Source of the DNA: Anaerolineae bacterium
GTDB lineage: Bacteria > Chloroflexota > Anaerolineae > UBA3071
NCBI GenBank assembly: GCA_029907105.1
Contig: JARYMM010000006.1
Coordinates: 31,835-95,834, forward strand
DNA length: 64,000 bases
Reading direction: 5' to 3'
Shown here piece by piece: positions 33,302 through 41,166 of this stretch. Numbering within the stretch: the stretch's first letter is position 1; every line of letters starts with the position of its first letter. The notes beneath the pieces were generated by a model. That model saw only the letters and a program-made list of their open reading frames with translations. It was not told where the DNA came from and searched no databases. The position numbers and the translations under genes are program-made.

Positions 33302-34843
33302 ATGCCCTTGCTACTCGGTTTGGACATCGGCACCACGGGCACGCGGGCGCTGCTCGTGGACGAAGAGGGACACGTGGTAGCCAGCGCCGTGTCCGAGTAC
33401 CCACTGTACACCCCACAGCCGCAGTGGGCAGAGCAGGACCCCGCCGACTGGTGGCGGGCCACCATCGAGGCCACGCGGGCCGCGCTGGCCCGCGCCGGCG
33501 TGGGCGGCGAGGCGGTCGGCGGCGTTGGCCTGTCCGGGCAGATGCACGGCGTGGTGCTGCTCGACGAGCACGATGAGGTGCTGCGCCCGTCCATCATCTG
33601 GTGCGACCAGCGCAGCCAGGCGCAATGCGATTGGATCACCGAGCGGGTGGGCGCGCAGCGGCTCATCGAGCTGACCTGCAACCCGGCGCTGACCGGCTTC
33701 AGCGCCCCCAAGCTGCTCTGGATCCGCGACAACGAGCCGCGCACATACGAACGGGGACGCAAGTTCCTGCTGCCCAAGGACTACATCCGCTTCAAGTTGA
33801 CGGGAGAGTACGCCAGTGAGGTCTCCGACGCCTCCGGCACGACGCTCTTCGACGTGCGCAGGCGGCGCTGGTCAGAGGAGGTGCTGAACGCCCTGGGCGT
33901 GGAGCGCGACCTCTTGCCCGAGGTGTACGAATCGCCGGTGGTAAGCGGCAGGGTGAGCGCCTCGGCGGCGAAGGCGACCGGGCTGGCTCCGGGCACGCCA
34001 GTGGTGGGCGGGGGCGGCGACCAGGCCGCCGGCGCCGTGGGCAACGGCGTGGTGGAAAGCGGCATCCTCTCCTCGACCATCGGTTCCAGCGGGGTGTTGT
34101 TTGCCTTCACCAACGAGCCGGTGCTGGACCCCAAAGGGCGCATGCAGAGCTTCTGCCACGCCGTGCCCGGCAAGTGGCATGTCATGGGCGTGACGCAGGG
34201 AGCCGGGCTTTCGCTGCGCTGGTTCCGCGACAACTTCGGCGAGGCGGAGATGCTGGTCAGCAACCTGACCGGCATTGACCCCTACGTCTTGCTGGACCGG
34301 GAGGCGGAGCAGGCGCCCGTGGGCTCGGAGGGTCTGCTCTTCCTGCCCTATCTGATGGGCGAGCGAGCGCCGCACCTCGACCCCGACGCCAAGGGCGTCT
34401 TCTTCGGCATCACGGCGCGGCACACGCGGCTGCACATGGTACGAGCCATTTTCGAGGGCGTGGCCTATAGCCTGCGCGATTCGCTGGAGATCATCCGCGG
34501 CGAGATGGCCATTGCGGTGGAGCAGGTGCGGGCCTCGGGCGGCGGCGGGCGCAGCGCCCTCTGGCGGCAGATCCAGGCCGATGTGTTCAACACGGAGATG
34601 GTGACCATCAACGTGTCTGAGGGGCCGGCCTACGGTGTGGCGTTGCTGGCCGGCGTGGGCACGGGGGTTTGGGGCAGCGTGGAGGAAGCCTGCCGGGCGA
34701 CCATTGAGGTGGTGCAGCACATCCGGCCCATCCCGGAGAACGTGGCCGTCTACGAGCGGTTTTATGGCATCTACCGGGCGCTGTATCCGGCGCTGAAGCC
34801 GCAGTACGATGCCGTGACCGCCGCCGTGGCGGCGACGGTGTGA
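33302..34843 (+). CDS. xylB: FGGY-family kinase, xylulokinase type
   Basis: 513 residues from the ATG at 33302 (AAGGAG eight bases upstream). N-terminal LGLDIGTTGTRALLVDEEG, substrate loop VGLSGQMHGVVLLDEHDEVLRPSIIWCDQRS with the catalytic Asp, phosphate-binding GGGGDQAAGAVGNGV, C-terminal ASGGGGRSALWRQIQADVF. The SGQMHG motif and IIWCDQR are characteristic of XylB. It lies between an aldose isomerase and an AraD-like gene, so its substrate is a ketopentose or deoxyketohexose made by that isomerase; L-ribulose or L-fuculose are alternatives to D-xylulose. Confidence 0.88.
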   Translation: MPLLLGLDIGTTGTRALLVDEEGHVVASAVSEYPLYTPQPQWAEQDPADWWRATIEATRAALARAGVGGEAVGGVGLSGQMHGVVLLDEHDEVLRPSIIWCDQRSQAQCDWITERVGAQRLIELTCNPALTGFSAPKLLWIRDNEPRTYERGRKFLLPKDYIRFKLTGEYASEVSDASGTTLFDVRRRRWSEEVLNALGVERDLLPEVYESPVVSGRVSASAAKATGLAPGTPVVGGGGDQAAGAVGNGVVESGILSSTIGSSGVLFAFTNEPVLDPKGRMQSFCHAVPGKWHVMGVTQGAGLSLRWFRDNFGEAEMLVSNLTGIDPYVLLDREAEQAPVGSEGLLFLPYLMGERAPHLDPDAKGVFFGITARHTRLHMVRAIFEGVAYSLRDSLEIIRGEMAIAVEQVRASGGGGRSALWRQIQADVFNTEMVTINVSEGPAYGVALLAGVGTGVWGSVEEACRATIEVVQHIRPIPENVAVYERFYGIYRALYPALKPQYDAVTAAVAATV

Positions 34844-34851
34844 GGTAGCCG

Positions 34852-35493
34852 ATGCTCGAGGCCTTGCGCGAGGAAATCTGCCAACTGCATCTGGAACTGC
34901 CTAAGTGGGGCCTGGTCACCTGGACCAGCGGCAACGTCAGCGGGCGCGACCGCCAGACGGGCTACGTGGTCATCAAGCCCAGCGGCGTGCGCTATGAGGG
35001 CCTGCGCCCGGAACTGATGGTGGTCGTAGACCTGGAGGGTCGAGTGATCGAGGGCGAGCTCAAGCCCTCGTCTGATACGGCCTCCCATCTCTACATCTAC
35101 CGTCATCGGCCCGACGTGGGCGGCATCGTGCACACCCATTCGCCCTACGCCACCGCCTTCGCCGCCGTGGGTCAGCCTATCCCTGTTTACCTGACAGCCA
35201 TCGCCGACGAGTTCGGCTGTGCCATCCCCTGTGGCGGCTTCGCCCTCATCGGCGGCGAGGAAATCGGCCGCGAAGTCGTGGAGAACATCGGCGATTCGCC
35301 GGCCATCTTGCTCAAGCAGCATGGCGTGTTCACCATTGGCCCGGACCCAACGGCGGCGGTAAAGGCTGCCGTGATGGTCGAGGACGTGGCGCGCACGGTG
35401 TTTCTCGCCCGGCAACTGGGTGAGCCGGAGGTCATCCCCGAAGAAGCCGTGCGCAAGCTCCGCCGGCGTTATGCCGAGGAGTATGGGCAGTAA
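34852..35493 (+). CDS. Class II aldolase/epimerase (AraD/FucA family)
   Basis: 213 residues. Zinc enzyme family of L-ribulose-5-phosphate 4-epimerase and L-fuculose-phosphate aldolase. Block 1 WTSGNVSGRDRQTGYVVIKPSG, block 2 LKPSSDTASHLYIYRHRP leading to the zinc histidines in IVHTHSPYATAFA, then FGCAIPCGGFALIGG, and the third zinc His in LKQHGVFTIG. SSDTASH and the IPC motif lean toward AraD, linking to the pentose phosphate pathway. It follows the kinase by 8 bases, completing an isomerase-kinase-epimerase/aldolase set. Confidence 0.88.
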   Translation: MLEALREEICQLHLELPKWGLVTWTSGNVSGRDRQTGYVVIKPSGVRYEGLRPELMVVVDLEGRVIEGELKPSSDTASHLYIYRHRPDVGGIVHTHSPYATAFAAVGQPIPVYLTAIADEFGCAIPCGGFALIGGEEIGREVVENIGDSPAILLKQHGVFTIGPDPTAAVKAAVMVEDVARTVFLARQLGEPEVIPEEAVRKLRRRYAEEYGQ

Positions 35494-35984
35494 GCTTCCT
35501 GTTACCTCATCATCAGTGAAATTCTTGCACAGTAACTATCTTGACAATGTTACATTTCGCCAGTCATTGCGAGTCCGCCATGGCAGGCCCCGCCATTCTA
35601 AAGGGCAGAAACTTCCTGGTGTCATTGCGAGGAGGCAGTTTTTGCCGACGAAGCAATCCCCAAGTCCCGAGTCGGAGATTGCTTCGCTGCCCCTTCGCTT
35701 TGCTCAGGGCTTCGGCTCGCAATGACAGGCAAGTTTCTGAGTAGTTATCATGCCCCTGCGGACACCACCAGGGACGAAAATGGTCCAGGCGGATGAAGCT
35801 CGCAACGACGGGGCTGAAATCCTTCTTGGCTCCGGCTCATCCGTGCTGGGAGAGACGGAATCGCAGAAAGGGGGTGATCATCGAGGACGAGAACACGGCA
35901 AGCCAGGGCTGTACCCCATCGTTCGCTATCTGCGACGCGGCGCGTCGGAGATAGCCTCATTTGAATCCAAAGGAGGATGAAAAC
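35494..35984. repeat. Repeat-filled gap before the second CUT1 operon
   Basis: 491 bases. Contents: a GTCATTGCGAG repeat end at 35563; a 106-base element (35621-35726) with perfect 11-base terminal inverted repeats; a 47-base copy of the 64-base dispersed repeat (35744-35790); then non-repetitive leader to the AAAGGAGGATG ribosome site. No convincing complete promoter was found. Confidence 0.75.
35621..35726. repeat. 106-base MITE-like element
   Basis: Perfect ends GTCATTGCGAG and CTCGCAATGAC, with a nested perfect 10-base inverted repeat CGAAGCAATC (35649-35658) and GATTGCTTCG (35677-35686). No coding potential. Related ends occur at 1564-1596 and 35563. Confidence 0.8.
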
Positions 35985-37727
35985 ATGAAACGCTTCGCTA
36001 CGGTTATGGTTGTCGTCCTGGTGGCTGCGGGCCTGCTCACCGGCTGTCCTGCGCCTCAGGTCGTCGAGAAAGAGGTCGTCAAGACCGTGGTGGTCGAGGT
36101 CGAGAAGCCAGTGGAGAAGGTGGTGGAGGTCGTGGTGACCCCCACGCCGGCACCTGCACCCGAACAGGTCTTCATCAGCGGCTTCCCCACGACCGATGAG
36201 AACGAGGCCAAGACAGCCCAGGCAGCCTTCGAGGCCGCGGACAAGGGCAACCCCGACCCGGCCTGGAAGGGCAAGAAGTTCACCATCGGTGTCTATTCCG
36301 GCGGGCAGCGCGGCCCCATCTCCGGCCCGCTCTACTTCTGGCGGCCCAAGTTCGAAGAACTGACCGGCGCGACCTATGACATCGTGGAGATCCCCTTCGC
36401 CGAGCTGCGGGAGAAAATCTTCACCGACCTCATGACCGGGGCCGGCAACTACGATGTGATCATCAACTGCAGCAACTACTACGGCGATTACATCCTCAAC
36501 GACTGGATCGTGCCCATTGACCAGTACTTCGACGACCCACGCTTCCCGCAGTGGGATCGTGACTCCATTGCCCCGGCCGTGGCCAACCTGATGAAGTGGG
36601 GCGATACCTGGTACGGCGGCAATAACGACCACGATGCCCAGGTGCTCTACTACCGCCGGGACATCATCGAGGATCCGGAGTGGCAGGCGGCGTTCGAGGC
36701 CGAGATGGGGCATCCCATGCCTGTGGCCATGGATACCTGGGAGGACGTCCTGGAGATCGCCAAGTTCTTCAACGGCAAGGACTGGAACAAGGACGGCGAC
36801 CCGGACAATGGCATTGCCTTGCACCTCAAGGTCGGCGGCCAGGGCTTCTTCCACTTCATGGCCATCTCCGCACCTTACGTGGTGATCCCCTATCCGGGTG
36901 ATCCTCCGACCAAGGTCACCAGGTACCACAACGTCTACTGGTTCGACCCGGAGACCATGGAGCCCCTGATCAACTCGCCGGGCCATGTGCGGGCCTTGGA
37001 GATGGTGCTCGAGCTCTCCAAGGCCGGTTCCCCGGCCATGTGGGGTTGGAGCCTGGGTGAGGCGTGGGCTGACTTCCTGTCCGGCAACGCCATCATGACC
37101 TTCTCCTGGGGCGACGTGGGCTCGCTGTCGCAGGACCCGACCCAGTCGGTGATCATGGGCAAGCTGGGTGCCCGCGGCATTCCCGGCACCAAGCACCCCT
37201 ATGACCGCGAGAAGGGTCAGTTCCTGGACCTGGAGGAGCCCAACTTCGTGGGCAACCAGGTGGGCTGCTCCTGGCATCCGGCGATCTCCAAGCTGGCCGA
37301 GGACCCAGACCTGGCCTACTACTTCATCGCCTGGCAGTCCACGCCGGAGATCAACCACTGGAACGTGGCCTACGGCTGGACCGGTGTAGACCCCGGCACC
37401 GCCTATGACTGGTTCCCGCCCTACGGCACGGCCACAGTGGAGGAGTACGTGGCTGGTGGTTATGATCCCGGCGACGCTGTAGAGTTCATCGGTGCCTACC
37501 AGGACAACTTCTACAACTATCCCATCTTCCAGAACTACATGCGCATCCCCGGCACCCCGGAGATGCAGGAGATCTGGGATGTGCACCTGTCCGAGGCGGT
37601 CACCGGCCAGGTGTCGGCGCAGGAGGCCCTGGATCGCACTTACAACGACTGGGTGCGCATCATTAACGACTACGGCAAGGACACCCTGCTGAAGCTGTAT
37701 CAGGAGTCCATCGGCTACGCGCCGTAG
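35985..37727 (+). CDS. CUT1 sugar ABC transporter, solute-binding lipoprotein (second system)
   Basis: 580 residues from the ATG at 35985 (AAAGGAGGATG upstream). Lipobox AAGLLTGC, then a Val-Glu-Lys stalk (VVEKEVVKTVVVEVEKPVEK) and PTPAPAP linker, then a large family 1 binding domain. It has DWNKDGDPDNG, a calcium-loop-like segment also seen in the protein at 12390, and FSWGDVGSL where that protein has LDWGDIGTL, so the two are paralogues of different length. It delivers its ligand to permeases 38063 and 38939. A stable hairpin and a repeat-rich gap separate it from them. Confidence 0.9.
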   Translation: MKRFATVMVVVLVAAGLLTGCPAPQVVEKEVVKTVVVEVEKPVEKVVEVVVTPTPAPAPEQVFISGFPTTDENEAKTAQAAFEAADKGNPDPAWKGKKFTIGVYSGGQRGPISGPLYFWRPKFEELTGATYDIVEIPFAELREKIFTDLMTGAGNYDVIINCSNYYGDYILNDWIVPIDQYFDDPRFPQWDRDSIAPAVANLMKWGDTWYGGNNDHDAQVLYYRRDIIEDPEWQAAFEAEMGHPMPVAMDTWEDVLEIAKFFNGKDWNKDGDPDNGIALHLKVGGQGFFHFMAISAPYVVIPYPGDPPTKVTRYHNVYWFDPETMEPLINSPGHVRALEMVLELSKAGSPAMWGWSLGEAWADFLSGNAIMTFSWGDVGSLSQDPTQSVIMGKLGARGIPGTKHPYDREKGQFLDLEEPNFVGNQVGCSWHPAISKLAEDPDLAYYFIAWQSTPEINHWNVAYGWTGVDPGTAYDWFPPYGTATVEEYVAGGYDPGDAVEFIGAYQDNFYNYPIFQNYMRIPGTPEMQEIWDVHLSEAVTGQVSAQEALDRTYNDWVRIINDYGKDTLLKLYQESIGYAP

Positions 37728-38062
37728 CAGAGAGTGCACACCCCGATGGAGCGCTGGGGGAGGGATTCGTCTGGGCGGGTCCCTCCCCCTTCCTTCAGCC
37801 TGATGTGATCTGATCTTTAAGGACCGCAAAAGTCACTCTGAGCGCAGCGAAGAGTCTGAGCGCAGCGAAGAGTCTGAGCGCAGCGAAGAGTCTCCTGCGC
37901 ACGCCGAGATGCTTCGCTCCGCTCAGCATGACGAGCGGGTTTTGCTTTACCGTCTTTATTCAGGAGCGGATCAGAGGTCAGCGGAAGAGCGGAATAAACG
38001 AAAAGGGGGCCATGGTTCCGCTCCCTTCGCTTTTCCGCTGACCACCTGTAAGGAGAGAGGCA
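37728..38062. repeat. Gap with post-binding-protein hairpin and 18-base tandem repeat
   Basis: 335 bases. A GGGGGAGGG/CCCTCCCCC hairpin (37756-37789, 15-base loop, followed by TTCCTTC); three perfect 18-base units TCTGAGCGCAGCGAAGAG (37837-37890) and related ATGCTTCGCTCCGCTCAGCA sequence; then an inverted repeat GGTCAGCGGAA ... TTCCGCTGACC ending just before the permease ribosome site. Confidence 0.8.
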
Positions 38063-38926
38063 ATGCAAGAAAAAGGCCGCATCAAATGGCTGTTCGTCGG
38101 CCCCGGTATCTTTTGGGTGCTGGCCTTCACCATTTTCCCCCTGCTCTATTCCCTGGTGTTGAGTTTCCTGCGCAAGCGGTTGGGGCAGCCGGCCAGCTTC
38201 AACTTTCCGGAGAACTTCGTCCGCGCCTTTGGCGACTATCGCTTTTGGGACACGCTGAAGGTAACCCTTCTCTTCGTGGTGGCCAGCGTGGTGCTGACGG
38301 TAACCATCGGCCTGTTGCTGGCTTTGCTCTTCAACCGCGAGATCCGTGGGCGACGTGTCTTCCGCTCGCTGTTCACCATGCCTCTCTTCACCGCTCCCAT
38401 CGCTTTAGGCTACCTGGGCCTGACCATCTTCCATGAGGATGTCGGAGCGGTCAACACCATCCTCAGGGCCTTGGGTATGGTGAACCTGCCACGCTGGTTC
38501 TCCGACATCTGGTTAGCGCGACTGGCCATCATTATCGTGGATGTCTGGCAGTGGACTCCTTTCTGTTTCCTGGTCCTGCTGGCTGGTCTGCAATCCCTGC
38601 CCAGAGAGGTCTATGAGGCGACGGCGCTGGATACTTCCTCCGGCTGGGATGTCTTCCGTTATGTTACGCTGCCGCTCTTGAGGCCCGTCCTGTTCACCGT
38701 GGTCATGCTGCGGCTGGTGGAGGCCTTCAAGATCCTGGACATTCCCTTCAGCATGACCAGCGGCGGTCCCGGCGCGGCCACGCAGACCTATTCCTTCTAT
38801 ATCTACCTGACAGGTTTGCGCAGTTTCAACTTCGGCTACGCTTCGGCGCTGGCTTACATCTTGCTGGTGGTGATGATGGTGATCAGCATGTTCTTCTTCA
38901 ACCGTCTGCGCGAGATATACGAGTAG
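38063..38926 (+). CDS. CUT1 sugar ABC permease (MalF-like, second system)
   Basis: 287 residues, the usual family length, with six predicted membrane segments starting WLFVGPGIFWVLAFTIFPLLYSLVLS. The EAA loop is EVYEATALDTSSGWDVFRYVTLPLLRP and the family block FSMTSGGPGAATQTYSFYIY is near the C terminus. AAGGAGAG precedes the ATG. It pairs with the permease 12 bases downstream. Unlike its counterpart at 14109 it lacks the extra hydrophobic insertion. Confidence 0.93.
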   Translation: MQEKGRIKWLFVGPGIFWVLAFTIFPLLYSLVLSFLRKRLGQPASFNFPENFVRAFGDYRFWDTLKVTLLFVVASVVLTVTIGLLLALLFNREIRGRRVFRSLFTMPLFTAPIALGYLGLTIFHEDVGAVNTILRALGMVNLPRWFSDIWLARLAIIIVDVWQWTPFCFLVLLAGLQSLPREVYEATALDTSSGWDVFRYVTLPLLRPVLFTVVMLRLVEAFKILDIPFSMTSGGPGAATQTYSFYIYLTGLRSFNFGYASALAYILLVVMMVISMFFFNRLREIYE

Positions 38927-38938
38927 GGAGGTGCCATC

Positions 38939-39805
38939 GTGACAACCTATGGAGCCCGGCGTCCCGGCGTCATCAGAACGGCATTGCTCTGGCTGGTCAT
39001 CATCGGAGCCACAGCCTGGCTGGTGTTCCCCTTCTATTGGGCCATCATCACCTCGCTCAAACCGCCAGGGGTCATCCTGACCAAGCCATCGCTCATCCCC
39101 TTCTTGCAGTTCAAACCCACCTTCTACAACTGGCAGATGGAGTTCACCCAGCGGTGGCGGGAGATCAGCCGGGCGCTGAGCAACAGTGTGATTATTTCTG
39201 CAGGAGCCACGCTGGTTTCCATCACCCTGGGCACTCTGGCCGGCTATGGGCTGGCCCGCTTCCGCTTCACCGGCCGGATGCAGAACAAGGACCTGACGCT
39301 CTGGTTCCTGTCGCAACGCTTCCTGCCGCCTATGGTCACCGTGATCCCTTTCTTCCTGGTGATCAAAGCTGTGGGCTTGCTGGATACCCGGTTGGCGTTG
39401 GTTCTGGTCAATACCACGTTCACCATCCCCTTCTCCGTGCTCATCATGCGCGACGTTTTCAAGGAATTGCCGGAGGAGATGGAGGAATCGGCCTGGGTGG
39501 ATGGCGCCTCGCACTTCCAGAGTTTCTGGTACATCGCCTTGCCCCTGGCCGCGCCGGCCATGGCCGCCGCCGCCGTGATCTGCTTTGCCTTCTCCTGGAA
39601 CGAATTCATCTTCGCCCTGTTCCTCACCCTGAAAGCGGCCCAGCCGATCACCGTCGTCATTGCCGGGGTGGAACACACCCAGGGCATCCAGTTCTGGTTC
39701 GTGGCCACGCGCCTCCTGTTCGCCATCATTCCGCCCACGCTGCTGGCGCTGACCGCCCAGCGGTACATCGTGCGCGGCCTGACCTTCGGCGCGGTGAAGG
39801 GGTAG
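38939..39805 (+). CDS. CUT1 sugar ABC permease (MalG-like, second system)
   Basis: 288 residues from a GTG with AGGGAGGTGCC upstream. Membrane segments begin LLWLVIIGATAWLVFPFYWAI; AGYGLARFRFTGR joins directly to LTLWFLSQRFLPPMVTVIPFFLV without the ~50-residue insertion seen at 15242. EAA loop EESAWVDGASHFQSFWYIALPLAAP, terminal RGLTFGAVKG. It completes the second CUT1 system; as in the first, no ATPase gene is linked. Confidence 0.93.
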   Translation: MTTYGARRPGVIRTALLWLVIIGATAWLVFPFYWAIITSLKPPGVILTKPSLIPFLQFKPTFYNWQMEFTQRWREISRALSNSVIISAGATLVSITLGTLAGYGLARFRFTGRMQNKDLTLWFLSQRFLPPMVTVIPFFLVIKAVGLLDTRLALVLVNTTFTIPFSVLIMRDVFKELPEEMEESAWVDGASHFQSFWYIALPLAAPAMAAAAVICFAFSWNEFIFALFLTLKAAQPITVVIAGVEHTQGIQFWFVATRLLFAIIPPTLLALTAQRYIVRGLTFGAVKG

Positions 39806-39814
39806 CGGGATATG

Positions 39815-39845
39815 GTAGGGGGCGCAGCGCCGCTGCGCCCCCTAC
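39815..39845. repeat. Perfect palindromic repeat (GTAGGGGGCGCAGCG)
   Basis: 15-base arms around a single-base loop, 10 bases after the permease stop. A near-identical palindrome lies in frame inside the GH20 gene at 57788-57816. Confidence 0.9.
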
Positions 39846-39866
39846 TGTACGAATTGGCAGGGAACC

Positions 39867-40844
39867 ATGAACCTCGTGGAACAGAAGCCCTTCGACGCCG
39901 TCTGCCTGGGCATCCTCGTCGCCGACATGTTCAGCCCGCCGCTGCCCGAACCGCCCGCTCCAGGCCAGCTCGTCGTGGTGGACGACCTGCCCCTGGATGC
40001 CGGTGGCTGCGCCGTCAACACCGGCGTGTCGCTGACCCGGCTGGGCGCCCGCGTCGCCCTCATCGGCAAGGTGGGCAACGATGTCTTCGGCGACTTCATC
40101 ATCGGCCTGATGAGGGAAAAGGGCCTCGACACCTCCGGCATCCGCCGTTCGGCGACCCTCCCCACTTCCAGGACAATGGTCATCCCCGTGTTCGGCCAGG
40201 ACCGGCGCTTCATCCATACCTTCGGCGCCAACGCCGAGTTGACTCTCGAGGACGTGGACCTGGACCTGGTGGCCAGGGGGAAGGTGCTCTACGTCGGCGG
40301 CTATCTGGGACTGCCCCGCCTGGATCAGGCAGCTCTGGGCGAGCTTTTCGCCTTTGCCCGGGCGCGAGGGGTGCGCACGGTCCTGGATGTCATTGTGCCG
40401 GCGACGGCAAGCTTCAGCCTGGATGATGTCCTTGGCCAGGTGCTGCCCCTCACCGACGTATTTCTGCCCAACGACGACGAAGCTGCCCTGCTCACCGGCG
40501 AAACAGACCCCGAACGCCAGGCGGCGGCCTTCCTCACTCTGGGCTGCGGCACGGCGGTGATCACCCTGGGTGAGCGCGGCGTCCTGGCCAGGACAGCCAC
40601 TCAGACGGTGCAGGCGCCGGCCTTTCCGGTGCACACGGTGGACCCCTCCGGCGCCGGCGATGCTTTCGACGCCGGCTTCATCATCGGCCTGTTGGAGGGC
40701 TGGGATCTGGTCCGGACGGTGGAGTTTGCCTGTGCCATCGGCGCTTCGGCGACGATGAAGCTGGGCTGCACGACAGGTGTGTTCACGCGGGCCGAGGCTC
40801 AGGCCTTCCTGGCCGCGAACAGGTTGCCGATCAGCGTCAGTTAG
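39867..40844 (+). CDS. PfkB-family carbohydrate kinase
   Basis: 325 residues of the ribokinase fold. Substrate-binding region DAGGCAVNTGVSLTRLGARVALIGKVGNDVFGD, then the ATP/anion-hole signature TVDPSGAGDAFDAGFIIGLL with the catalytic Asp of GAGDAF. It phosphorylates a sugar or nucleoside; closest in general pattern to fructokinase/ribokinase-type members. It lies 61 bases after the second CUT1 permease and so probably phosphorylates the imported sugar or its product. A palindromic repeat sits in the gap. Confidence 0.9.
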   Translation: MNLVEQKPFDAVCLGILVADMFSPPLPEPPAPGQLVVVDDLPLDAGGCAVNTGVSLTRLGARVALIGKVGNDVFGDFIIGLMREKGLDTSGIRRSATLPTSRTMVIPVFGQDRRFIHTFGANAELTLEDVDLDLVARGKVLYVGGYLGLPRLDQAALGELFAFARARGVRTVLDVIVPATASFSLDDVLGQVLPLTDVFLPNDDEAALLTGETDPERQAAAFLTLGCGTAVITLGERGVLARTATQTVQAPAFPVHTVDPSGAGDAFDAGFIIGLLEGWDLVRTVEFACAIGASATMKLGCTTGVFTRAEAQAFLAANRLPISVS

Positions 40845-41166
40845 TACTACAACCACACTTGGTGGTATGTGTCATGCTTTCGACGGGCTCAGGCCAGGGC
40901 TGAGCGGGTTTACACGCCTGTTCCCATAGTGCACGCAACGCTAGCGAAGCATCCGTTCGCTGCGCTCAGGCCAAGTTCTCGCGTCACCACGCAGGCAAGA
41001 GATGCTTCGCTGGAGTCGGCCGGGCAATGAAGTTTGACGTCTGAAACCCGCTCAGCATGACAAGTACGGTTGTAGTATTCGTCAGAAGCGTGTAGCACGC
41101 ACAGCCGGTAGATACGTGTAGCACGCACAGCCGGTAGATAAAGGACGAAGGACAAAGAGTGGAGAG
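40845..41166. repeat. Repeat-filled gap before UroD protein 3
   Basis: 322 bases. It contains CTAGCGAAGCATCCGTTCGC-type sequence, the reverse copy of the ~90-base dispersed repeat (40973-41062; other copy at lipA), and a perfect 26-base direct repeat (41089-41114 and 41115-41140). No promoter was recognised. Confidence 0.8.
41089..41140. repeat. Two perfect tandem 26-base repeats
   Basis: Unit CGTGTAGCACGCACAGCCGG plus TAGATA, twice without spacer, 27 bases before a UroD-family start codon. Confidence 0.9.

Noticed and set aside
35748-37829. 693-residue minus-strand ORF (also 53347-55386 and 11931-13976)
   Set aside because: Each mirrors a binding-protein gene on the + strand and lacks a ribosome site or any recognisable domain.
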